Program-made: the position numbers and the translations under genes | In this document: piece by piece, positions 8,402 through 16,900 of the stretch | How positions within the stretch are numbered: position 1 is the stretch's first letter | Layout: every line of letters begins with the position of its first letter | The notes under the pieces: model-generated | What the model was told of the DNA's origin: nothing | Databases searched by the model: none | The model's input: only the letters and a program-made list of their open reading frames with translations | Assembly (NCBI RefSeq): GCF_001983175.1 | Contig: NZ_MNPW01000009.1 | Location: 231,297-295,296 of the forward strand | Source of the DNA: Pseudomonas cedrina subsp. cedrina | GTDB taxonomy: Bacteria; Pseudomonadota; Gammaproteobacteria; Pseudomonadales; Pseudomonadaceae | Direction: 5' to 3' | DNA length: 64,000 bases

Positions 8402-8537
8402 TGTAGTGAGCGGGCTTGCCCCGCGCTGGGTGGCGAAGCCGCCCCAATCGGACCGCCGCGGTGTGTCAGGTAAAAATCGGGGCGCTTGGTTTTGGGGCGG
8501 CTTCGCCACCCAGCGCGGGGCAAGCCCGCTCACTACA
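8402..8537. repeat. Large REPIN, 45-bp perfect inverted arms
   Basis: Arms 8402-8446 and 8493-8537 are perfect 45-nt reverse complements beginning TGTAGTGAGCGGGCTTGCCC, with a 46-bp spacer. The same family recurs at 47781-47914. It lies between the csrA-like gene and the convergent yheU gene and may serve as transcription end for both. Confidence 0.9.
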
Positions 8538-8553
8538 CAGTTATGTGAACCCC

Positions 8554-8781
8554 TCAGTCAAACAGATGCTTGGGCACGTCGTGCTTGAGCATCAACTGGC
8601 ATTGCTCGCTCTCCGGGTCGAACACGATCAGCGCCTGGCCCTTGGTCAGCGCCTGGCGCACGCGCAGCACGCGGGTTTCCAGGGGCGTGTCGTCGCCGTT
8701 GTCGGTGCCGTCACGGGTCACGAAGTCTTCGATGAGGCGGGTCAGGGTGTCGACTTCAAGTGCGTCGTAGGGAATCAGCAT
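8554..8781 (-). CDS. yheU: YheU / UPF0270 family protein
   Basis: 75 aa beginning MLIPYDALEVDTLTRLIEDF and ending MLKHDVPKHLFD, very close in length and sequence to the UPF0270 (YheU) family found across gammaproteobacteria. It has no catalytic motif, signal peptide or membrane helix; function is unknown. It lies 59 bp downstream of the NAGGN peptidase gene on the same strand, so it may be read from that operon or have its own promoter. Confidence 0.9.
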   Translation of the reverse strand: MLIPYDALEVDTLTRLIEDFVTRDGTDNGDDTPLETRVLRVRQALTKGQALIVFDPESEQCQLMLKHDVPKHLFD

Positions 8782-8840
8782 ACAAGCCTCGGGTGATGGA
8801 TCCCGGCGATGCTACTGCGCCGAGACCGCAGTTGCCAGTA

Positions 8841-10025
8841 TCAGGACTTGTTGCCGACCAGGCTGTCCACCGACGGTACCCGTGTGTCGCTCTCCATCTG
8901 CGTCTCATGCTCGATCTGATGACTGAACCGATCCAGGGAACCCTGGGCAGGTTGCGCATCGCTGGCGAACACGGGGGGGCTGAGTATGTAGGCGCCCAAT
9001 AGACGACTCAGCGCCGCCAGGCTGTCGATGTGCGTGCGCTCGTAGCCGTGGGTCGCGTCGCACCCGAACGCCAGCAGGGCGGTGCGGATATCGTGGCCGG
9101 CGGTGATGGCCGAGTGGGCGTCACTGAAGTAGTAGCGGAACATGTCGCGGCGCACCGGCAACTCGTTATCCGCCGCCAGGCGCAGCAAGTGCCGCGACAG
9201 GTGATAGTCATACGGCCCGCCGGAGTCCTGCATCGCGACGCTCACCGCGTGCTCGCTGGAATGCTGGCCAGGGGCGACCGGCGCAATATCGATACCGACA
9301 AACTCGCTGACGTCCCAAGGCAGGGCGCCCGCTGCGCCACTGCCGGTTTCCTCGGTGATGGTGAACAACGGGTGGCAGTCGATCAGCAAGGGTTCGCCAC
9401 TGTCGATAATCGCCTTGAGCGCGGCGAGCAGGGCGGCGACGCCGGCTTTGTCGTCCAGGTGGCGCGCGCTGATGTGCCCGCTCTCGGTGAACTCCGGCAA
9501 CGGGTCGAACGCTACATAGTCACCGATGCCGACCCCCAGGGCATCGCAATCGGCGCGGGTCGCGCAATAGGCGTCCAGGCGCAACTCCACGTGGTCCCAG
9601 CTCACCGGCATTTCATCCACGGCGGTGTTGAACGCATGCCCGGAAGCCATCAACGGCAACACGCTGCCGCGGATCACGCCGTTATCGGTGAACAGGCTGA
9701 CGCGGCTGCCTTCGGCAAACCGGCTCGACCAGCAGCCCACCGGCGCCAGTGTCAGGCGACCGTTGTCCTTGATCGCCCGCACGGCGGCGCCGATGGTGTC
9801 CAAGTGCGCGGACACCGCGCGGTCGGGGCTGTTCTTCTGGCCCTTGAGGGTGGCGCGGATGGTGCCGCGCCGGGTCATTTCAAAGGGAATGCCCAGCTCT
9901 TCCAGGCGCTCGGCGACGTAGCGGACGATGGTGTCGGTGAACCCGGTGGGGCTGGGAATGGCGAGCATTTCCAGCAGTACTTTTTGCAGGTAATTAAGAT
10001 CGGGTTCGGGGATGGTTCGGTTCAT
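8841..10025 (-). CDS. NAGGN-system M42-family peptidase
   Basis: 394 aa. Metal-peptidase motifs of the M42/M20 clan are present: SAHLDTIG, HLDDKAG (bridging Asp), TEETGSG (catalytic Glu pair), GIDIAP and a late histidine in SDAHSAITAG. Its position directly behind the asnO-ngg pair matches the conserved three-gene NAGGN osmoprotectant locus, so it probably handles the dipeptide N-acetylglutaminylglutamine amide or its precursors; the exact reaction is not established. The start at 10025 has AGGAG upstream and is preferred over longer in-frame starts, which would run into the REP pair. It is third gene of the operon, separated from ngg by 138 bp containing a REPIN. Confidence 0.88.
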   Translation of the reverse strand: MNRTIPEPDLNYLQKVLLEMLAIPSPTGFTDTIVRYVAERLEELGIPFEMTRRGTIRATLKGQKNSPDRAVSAHLDTIGAAVRAIKDNGRLTLAPVGCWSSRFAEGSRVSLFTDNGVIRGSVLPLMASGHAFNTAVDEMPVSWDHVELRLDAYCATRADCDALGVGIGDYVAFDPLPEFTESGHISARHLDDKAGVAALLAALKAIIDSGEPLLIDCHPLFTITEETGSGAAGALPWDVSEFVGIDIAPVAPGQHSSEHAVSVAMQDSGGPYDYHLSRHLLRLAADNELPVRRDMFRYYFSDAHSAITAGHDIRTALLAFGCDATHGYERTHIDSLAALSRLLGAYILSPPVFASDAQPAQGSLDRFSHQIEHETQMESDTRVPSVDSLVGNKS

Positions 10026-10069
10026 AAAGACTCCTGATTGCTTGTAAGGATATGGCGCCCTCAAGGGCC

Positions 10070-10140
10070 CCATCGCGGGCAAGCCCGACTCCCACATTGG
10101 AATGCGTTCAAACTGTGGGAGCCGGGCTTGCCCGCGATGG
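10070..10140. repeat. REPIN inside the NAGGN operon
   Basis: Arms 10070-10096 and 10114-10140 are 27-nt near-perfect reverse complements containing CGCGGGCAAGCCCG and CTCCCACA blocks, separated by 17 bp. It sits between ngg and the peptidase gene and could lower or separate expression of the third gene. Confidence 0.82.
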
Positions 10141-10163
10141 CGGCGGCGCGGGCAGCCTATTTC

Positions 10164-11909
10164 TCAAGCCGTCGGTTGACTGTGGGGAAACAACAAATCC
10201 ACGAACCGCTCCGCAGTGGGCTGCGGTTCATGGTTGGCCAGGCCGGCCCGTTCGTTGGCTTCGATGAACACGTACTTGGGTTGGTCGGCGGCCGGCACCA
10301 GCAGGTCCAGGCCCACCATGGGGATGTCCAGGGCGCGGGCAGCGCGGACGGCGGCGTCCACCAGCGTCGGGTGCAGGATCGCAGTGACGTCCTCCAGGCA
10401 ACCACCGGTGTGCAGGTTGGCGGTGCGGCGCACGGCCAGGGTCTGGCCACGCGGGAGGATGCTGCTGTAGTCGTAACCGGCGGCTTTGAGGGTGCGTTCG
10501 GTCTCGCCATCCAGGGGGATTTTGCTCTCACCGTCGGTGGCGGCCTGACGCCGGCGGCTCTGGGCCTCGATCAAGGCACCGATGGAATGCTGACCGTCGC
10601 CCGTCACTTCGGCGGGGCGGCGAATCGCGGCGGCGACCACTTCAAAACCGATCACCAGGATGCGCAGGTCCAGGCCTTCGTGAAAACTTTCCAGCAGCAC
10701 GCGGCTGTCGAACTGCCGTGCCATATCAATTGCCTGTTGCACCTCTTCGATGCTCTGCAAATCCACCGCGACGCCCTGGCCTTGCTCGCCATCCAGCGGC
10801 TTGACCACGATGCGCTGGTGCTCGTCGAGGAACTCCAGGTTGTCATCGGGGCTACCCGCCAATTGCTGCGACGGCAGTTTCAAGCCGGCCGCCTTCAATA
10901 CCTTATGCGTCAGGCTCTTGTCCTGGCACAAGGTCATGCTGATGGCGCTGGTCAGGTCGCTCAAGGATTCGCGGCAACGCACGCGACGCCCGCCATGGCT
11001 GAGGGTGAACAGGCCCGCGTCGGCGTCGTCCACGTGCACGTCAATCCCGCGTCGATGGGCTTCCTCGACAATGATCCGTGCATACGGGTTGAGCCCCGCC
11101 TGGGGCCCGGGCCCGAGGAACAGCGGCTGGTTGATGCCGTTCTTGCGCTTGATCGCAAAGGTGGTCAGCGCGCGAAAACCCAGCTTGGCATAGAGGTTCT
11201 TGGCCTGGCGGTTATCGTGCAGCACCGACAAGTCCAGGTAACTCAGACCACGGCTCATGAAGTGTTCCACCAGATGGCGCACCAGCACTTCGCCGACACC
11301 GGGGCGGGTGCACTGCGGGTCGACCGCCAGGCACCACAGGCTGCAACCGTGCTCCGGGTCGTGAAACGCCTTTTGGTGATTGAGGCCCATGACGCTGCCA
11401 ATCACCGCGCCGCTGTCTTCGTCTTCGGCCAGCCAGTACACCGGGCCACCTTGATGCCGGGGAGTGAGGCGCTCAGGGTCAACCGGCAACATGCCGCGCC
11501 CCTGATAGAGGCGGTTCACCGCTGCCCAGTCGGCTTCGGACTGTACGCGGCGAATACGGAAACCGCGAAACACCCGGGTCGCCGGGCGGTAGTCGCTGAA
11601 CCACAGGCGCAAGGTGTCCGAGGGGTCGAGAAACAACTGCTGGGGATCGATCCCGAGGATCTGCTGGGGCGCGGCCACGTACAGCGCGATATCACGTTCG
11701 CCGGGGCGCTCGTTGAGTAACTCCTGGGCCAGGCTCGCGGGCTCGGGAAAGGTATGGCCGATCAACAGGCGGCCCCAGCCGCAATGCACCGCGATCGGGT
11801 CGGCGGCCAGTGGGCTGCCATCTTCGGCCAGTCGCGCTTGCAGGCGTTCGTAGGTGGGCGCCTGGCCCTTGAGCAAGCGTTGGCTGTAGGCCGCTGAGTG
11901 GGGTTTCAT
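10164..11909 (-). CDS. ngg: N-acetylglutaminylglutamine synthetase (GNAT + ATP-grasp)
   Basis: 581 aa in two modules. A GNAT acetyltransferase domain (about residues 110-260, with the acetyl-CoA loop region CTRPGVGEVLVRH) is followed by an ATP-grasp ligase domain (about 320-575, with VVKPLDGEQGQGV and late FIEANERAGL). It acetylates and joins two glutamine units to N-acetylglutaminylglutamine, the step before amidation to NAGGN, an osmolyte dipeptide of Pseudomonas and rhizobia. The ATG at 11909 follows the asnO stop (11913-11915) almost directly; a TTG at 11912 is an alternative. The tight junction suggests translational coupling. Osmotic induction is expected from the family but no operator is visible. 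Confidence 0.92.
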   Translation of the reverse strand: MKPHSAAYSQRLLKGQAPTYERLQARLAEDGSPLAADPIAVHCGWGRLLIGHTFPEPASLAQELLNERPGERDIALYVAAPQQILGIDPQQLFLDPSDTLRLWFSDYRPATRVFRGFRIRRVQSEADWAAVNRLYQGRGMLPVDPERLTPRHQGGPVYWLAEDEDSGAVIGSVMGLNHQKAFHDPEHGCSLWCLAVDPQCTRPGVGEVLVRHLVEHFMSRGLSYLDLSVLHDNRQAKNLYAKLGFRALTTFAIKRKNGINQPLFLGPGPQAGLNPYARIIVEEAHRRGIDVHVDDADAGLFTLSHGGRRVRCRESLSDLTSAISMTLCQDKSLTHKVLKAAGLKLPSQQLAGSPDDNLEFLDEHQRIVVKPLDGEQGQGVAVDLQSIEEVQQAIDMARQFDSRVLLESFHEGLDLRILVIGFEVVAAAIRRPAEVTGDGQHSIGALIEAQSRRRQAATDGESKIPLDGETERTLKAAGYDYSSILPRGQTLAVRRTANLHTGGCLEDVTAILHPTLVDAAVRAARALDIPMVGLDLLVPAADQPKYVFIEANERAGLANHEPQPTAERFVDLLFPHSQPTA

Positions 11910-11912
11910 CAA

Positions 11913-13685
11913 TCAGATTCCTTGTTCGCTGAGCCACAGGTTCAGCGCTGCCAACTGCCAGAGCTTGGAGCCGCGCAATGGGGTCAGTTGGCCATGTGGG
12001 TCGGTGAGCAGGCGGTCGAGCGCGCTGGCATTGAACAGGCCGCGATCCTGGCTCGGGTCCAGCAACAGCTCACGTACCCAACTCAAGGTGTCGCCTTGCA
12101 GATGCTTGAGGCCGGGCACCGGGAAATAGCCTTTCTTGCGGTCGATGACTTCACTCGGAATCACCCGGCGCGCGGCCTCTTTAAACACCTGCTTGCCACC
12201 GTCGGGCAGCTTGAACTTGCCCGGCACACGGGCCGACAGCTCCACCAGGCGGTAGTCCAGGAACGGCGTACGCGCTTCCAGGCCCCAGGCCATGGTCATG
12301 TTGTCGACGCGCTTGACCGGGTCGTCCACCAGCATCACCGTGCTGTCCAGGCGCAAGGCCTTGTCTACCGCGGCCTCCGCGCCCGGCATGGCGAAATGCT
12401 CGCGCACGAAGTCACCGGCGGCGTCGTTGGCCGTCAGCCATTTCGGCGCGACCGTGGCGGCGTAGTCGTCATAGCTGCGATCAAAGAACGCATCGCGGTA
12501 GGCGGCGTAGGGATCGCTCGCGCCGTCCACCTGCGGGTACCAGTGGTAGCCGGCGAACAGTTCGTCGGCGCCCTGGCCGCTCTGTACCACCTTGCAATGC
12601 TTGGCCACTTCCCGCGACAGCAGGTAGAAGGCGATGCAGTCGTGGCTGACCATCGGCTCGCTCATGGCACGGAACGCGGCCGGCAGTTGCTCGATGATCT
12701 CGCTTTCGGCGATGCGCAGTTGATGGTGACGGGTGCCGTAGTGCTTGGCGATCAGGTCGGAGTACTGGAATTCGTCGCCACGTTCGCCGCCAGCGTCTTC
12801 AAAACCGATGGAAAAGGTCGACAGATCCTCCACGCCGACTTCGCGCAGCAGGCCGACGAGCATGCTCGAATCGACACCGCCGGACAGCAGCACACCGACG
12901 TCCACGGCGGCGCGTTGGCGGATGGCCACGGCTTCGCGGGTGCTGTCGAGGACGCGGTCGGTCCAGTCTTCCAGGCTCAGGTTTTTTTCATCTTCATGGG
13001 GACCGTAAGGCAGGGTCCACCAGGTTTTCTGCTCGGTCTTGCCGTTGGCCTCAATGCGCATCCAGCTCGCCGGCGGCAGCTTTTCGATGCCTGCCAGCAA
13101 GGTGCGCGGCGCGGGCACCACCGCATGGAAGTTCAGGTAGTGGTTGAGCGCCACCGGGTCGAGGATCGGGTTGATATCGCCACCTTTGAGCAGCGCCGGC
13201 AGCGCCGAGGCGAAGCGCAGACGCTGGCCGGTGCGCGACAGGTACAGCGGTTTCACGCCCAGGCGGTCACGCGCGATGAACAGGCGCTGGGCGTCACGCT
13301 CCCAGATGGCAAAGGCAAACATGCCGTTAAGCTTGGGCAGCAGCGCTTCGCCCCAGGCGTGGTAGCCCTTGAGCAGCACTTCGGTGTCGCCGCCGGAATA
13401 GAAAGCGTAGCCCAGGGCTTCCAGCTCTTGGCGCAATTCCGGGAAGTTGTAGATCGCGCCGTTGAAGGCCAGGGAAAGGCCCAGCTGCGCATCGATCATC
13501 GGCTGGGCCGAGCCATCCGACAGGTCCATGATTTTCAGGCGTCGATGGCCCAGGGCAATCGGCCCTTGGGCGTGGAAGCCCCAGGCGTCGGGCCCACGAG
13601 GGGCCAGGTGATGGGTGATGCGCTCAATGGCCGCCAGGTCGGCAGGTTGGGCATCGAAACGTAATTCTCCAGCTAATCCGCACAT
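11913..13685 (-). CDS. asnO: N-acetylglutaminylglutamine amidotransferase (asparagine-synthase-like)
   Basis: 590 aa. Class II glutamine amidotransferase domain with catalytic Cys2 (MCGLAGELRFD) and the RGPDAWG motif, then an asparagine-synthetase-type domain with the PP-loop LLSGGVDSSM. It would transfer ammonia from glutamine to the C-terminus of N-acetylglutaminylglutamine, making NAGGN. It is the first gene of the asnO-ngg-peptidase operon, transcribed leftward from the 13686-13993 region. Being next to ngg separates it from the ordinary asparagine synthetase AsnB. Confidence 0.92.
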   Translation of the reverse strand: MCGLAGELRFDAQPADLAAIERITHHLAPRGPDAWGFHAQGPIALGHRRLKIMDLSDGSAQPMIDAQLGLSLAFNGAIYNFPELRQELEALGYAFYSGGDTEVLLKGYHAWGEALLPKLNGMFAFAIWERDAQRLFIARDRLGVKPLYLSRTGQRLRFASALPALLKGGDINPILDPVALNHYLNFHAVVPAPRTLLAGIEKLPPASWMRIEANGKTEQKTWWTLPYGPHEDEKNLSLEDWTDRVLDSTREAVAIRQRAAVDVGVLLSGGVDSSMLVGLLREVGVEDLSTFSIGFEDAGGERGDEFQYSDLIAKHYGTRHHQLRIAESEIIEQLPAAFRAMSEPMVSHDCIAFYLLSREVAKHCKVVQSGQGADELFAGYHWYPQVDGASDPYAAYRDAFFDRSYDDYAATVAPKWLTANDAAGDFVREHFAMPGAEAAVDKALRLDSTVMLVDDPVKRVDNMTMAWGLEARTPFLDYRLVELSARVPGKFKLPDGGKQVFKEAARRVIPSEVIDRKKGYFPVPGLKHLQGDTLSWVRELLLDPSQDRGLFNASALDRLLTDPHGQLTPLRGSKLWQLAALNLWLSEQGI

Positions 13686-13993
13686 AAATTCCTTACCGGT
13701 TTTTCCGTTGGGGAGAGTGGTGACTTAATGCGCCAAAAGGGCGCGTACCCAGAAACTGACCCACGCCTATTCGCGGAGTTTTAGATCGATAAGTTATAAG
13801 GCGCATAGCCATTTGCGGTGTTGCGCGGCCACCGACGCGGCGCGGCGTGCAGCGAAGCGGCGGTATCCAGGTGTTTTTCAGCGGCGAAATTCGTGGGTTT
13901 CAGCCCCTGGAACGAGCGGCTATTTGAATCTGTTTTTGCGCCGCGCAGGCCTATCGTGGTCAGTCCCCACTGACTGCACCAAGGACTGCTGCG
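13686..13993. promoter_or_regulatory. Divergent intergenic region asnO / NEL toxin gene
   Basis: 308 bp between divergent genes. It should hold the promoter of the NAGGN operon on the minus strand and that of the large effector gene on the plus strand. A purine-rich AAGGA lies about 9 nt before the 13994 ATG. I see no hrp box, clear sigma boxes or ORF of merit. Confidence 0.35.
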
Positions 13994-16900
13994 ATGAGCA
14001 ATGAGCGCAATTTATATGACCTCTTCACGCCCGTGACGGAAACTGAGCTGGACGCGGCGATGCTGGAGATGACCGGTGATCTGGAAAAGGCCCGGACCCT
14101 GCATGCCACGCTGCCGCACTGGCTGATCGAGGCCAAACCCCCGGCCTTGAGTTACCTGCTGCAGGCGCACGCCGAAAGCCTCAGCGCCCGCGAACACCTT
14201 GAATACTATATGAACAGCTTGCAGCCACTGGATCAGTTCTGCACCGAGGCGTTGACCCGTTACCTTGCAGGACAGGGCCACACCACGTTGGACGTGGAAT
14301 GTGACTATCTGGAAATGCCAAGGCGCGAAACGGTCAATTTCGCCCCCTATCTCACCGGCGTGTTAATTGAGACCGCCGCATTTGAACGCCGCAGCCTGGT
14401 CAGGGCGGCCATGCTGAATTTTTCCGCTGCCGAGGCCGAGGTGGACGGCCTGCCCGAAGGCTCGGTGCTGCGCACTGCCGTTGAACAACGCGTGATCCCT
14501 GGGCTGAGCGCCGCCGAGTTCGTGCGCCATTGCCGCGCATTGGACCTGGGCAGCGCCTACCAGGCACACCTCCGCGAGGTGTTCGACCTGCCGGAGCCGG
14601 GCGAGACGCCTCTGTCGCTGGACTACAACGAGGCGGCGCTGGGGGTTGGGCTGGGCAAAATCAGCGCCATGCAGATCGAGCTGCACATTGCCTTGGCCAA
14701 GCGGCATATCAGCGAGGCAAACCACGACTGGCTGCTGCGCTTGATCAAGGCCGACAAGCCTGCTGATCAAGTGCGCGCCATGGCGCCAGAGGGGCAACGC
14801 CTGATCTGGCAAGGCGTAAATATCGACAGCGCGTGCCTATGGAGCGTGCTGATGTTCGGCGACGCTGAACCTGGCGAGCTGCCGAGCGGCGCGGTCACGG
14901 TCTATATGCCCAACGAGCCCGTGCGGGCGTGGTATGAGTACCCCTCGATAGACGACTTCAAGCACTACCTGACGCTGAAATTGCAGGTGCCGTCCTATCG
15001 GGAGTTTTTCACGAGTTATCTCGATGAAGCCGAGCGGCTCGATTTTTTTCGGCGTTTTGATCAAGACCACACCGTGTGGGTTATCAAGCCACAGCCGGTG
15101 GCCAGTAATTTCGGTGATTTTTTTTTCAGGGCGTGCGTTGGCAAAATCCAGCTGGACGCGCAGGTCCTGGCCGTGCCGGTCGCGGACGTGGACGAAGAAG
15201 CGCGCGAGCAACGGCTGTTCGATTACCTCAACGCCGGGCTCGACGTGCTCAACATCGCCGCGCTCGTGGTGCCCGTACTGGGGGAGCTGATGCTCGGCGT
15301 GGCCGTTGGACAGCTGCTCGGCGAAGTCTTTGAGGGCGTCGAGGATTGGACCCACCATGACCACGCCGAGGCGCTCAAACACTTGGTCGGCGTCGCAGAA
15401 AACATCGCAGGCATGCTGTTGTTCAGCGCCGGAGCGCGCGTGGCGGGCTCGATCCAGCGCACGCTGGCAAGCTCGGCGCCCTTTTTTGACAACGTCGAGA
15501 GCGTTGCGCTGCCCGATCACCGGCCGCGCTTGTGGCGCCCGCGCCTGGCTGCGTATCGCCACACTGACGCATTGCCGGCACCGTGGCTGGCCGATGCCAG
15601 TGGCATGCATCAGGCTGAAGGCGAGTCATATGTGAAGATCGACGATGAGGTCTACCACGTTGAGTACCACGCCGATTCTGGCCACTGGCGGGTTCACCAT
15701 CCCAAACGCTCGGGGGCCTACCGCCCACCGCTGCGGCACAACTTCCAGGGCGGGTGGCAGCACGTCTTCGAGCGCCGGGGAGAATGGCGGGAGGCGCGTT
15801 ACAACCTGTTGCGCATTAACCCCGAACTGCGGGAACTGCCCGGCGAAGCCTTGGACAGCCTGGCGGCGATCACTGAACAGTCGGTGGACCACCTGCAGCG
15901 GTTGGCGCAAGAACATCAGCGCCTGGCGGAGCGCTTGCAGGATTGCGTAGCGCTCTACCGCCACTATCGCAAGGTCGATGAACTGGTCGGCGTGCTTGAG
16001 CGCGGGGAGGTTCCAGCCGCGCGGACGGCCCGTGCCCAGATGCTGGCCTTGCCTTTGATCGAGGGCTGGCCCTCGGGCCGTTTTTTTGAATTGCTCGACA
16101 GCGAAGGTAAACGGCTTGAAACCTATCCCGAGCTGGCGCCTTTCGATTATTCCGACCTGAGTATCCACATCAGCCAGCAGCAACTGATGAACGGGCAAGT
16201 GATGCCGACCTTGCTCCAGGCCTTGACGGCTGGGCAGCGTGAAACCCTGCTCGGGCAAGCCGTCGAACTTGAACAGGCGCAACCGTTGCTCAGGCAGCGG
16301 TTGCTGACGGCGCTCAGGGCCAACCACCGCGAAGTCTCGCACGCGCTGTATGAGCGCTACAACGGCGCGCCAAGCGGCGATCTTGTGACGTTGTGCGCGC
16401 GTTTTCCCGGAATGCCGAGGCGAATCGCCCAGGAACTGCTGGTCGGCACGCCCACCGTGGAACGACGGTATATGCGCAAGACCGGTCGGGTGCCGTTGCC
16501 GCTCGCCGAGCGCTCGCGCGAAGCCATGGACCTGCGGGCTGGCGATCGAGCCTTGATGGGTTTGCATTGGCCGCCACTGGCAGACGCTGCAACCCACCGC
16601 GTAGCGATCGGCATGCTTGAGCGCTTGGAGGGCTGGCCGCAAGACCTGTTGCTGCAAGTGCGCCAGGGCGGCGTGGAGGGCGAGTTGCTGTATCAGACCG
16701 GGCCGGCCTCGGCGCCGGTACGTCGCACCCTCGTGCGCAGCGGCACGGGTTTTCAAGCTTTCGATGAGCAGGGCAAGGGCCTGAATACGCCCGTGCCAGG
16801 GCCGATGGGGTTGTACCAGGCTGTGGTGGACAGCCTCCCGCAGGCGCAACGCCGCACCTTGAATTTGGTGGGTGAAGAACCGGCGGAACGCTTGCGCGGT

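Noticed and set aside
10038..11720. 560-codon plus-strand open frame opposite ngg
   Set aside because: Antisense shadow; ngg has both GNAT and ATP-grasp motifs.
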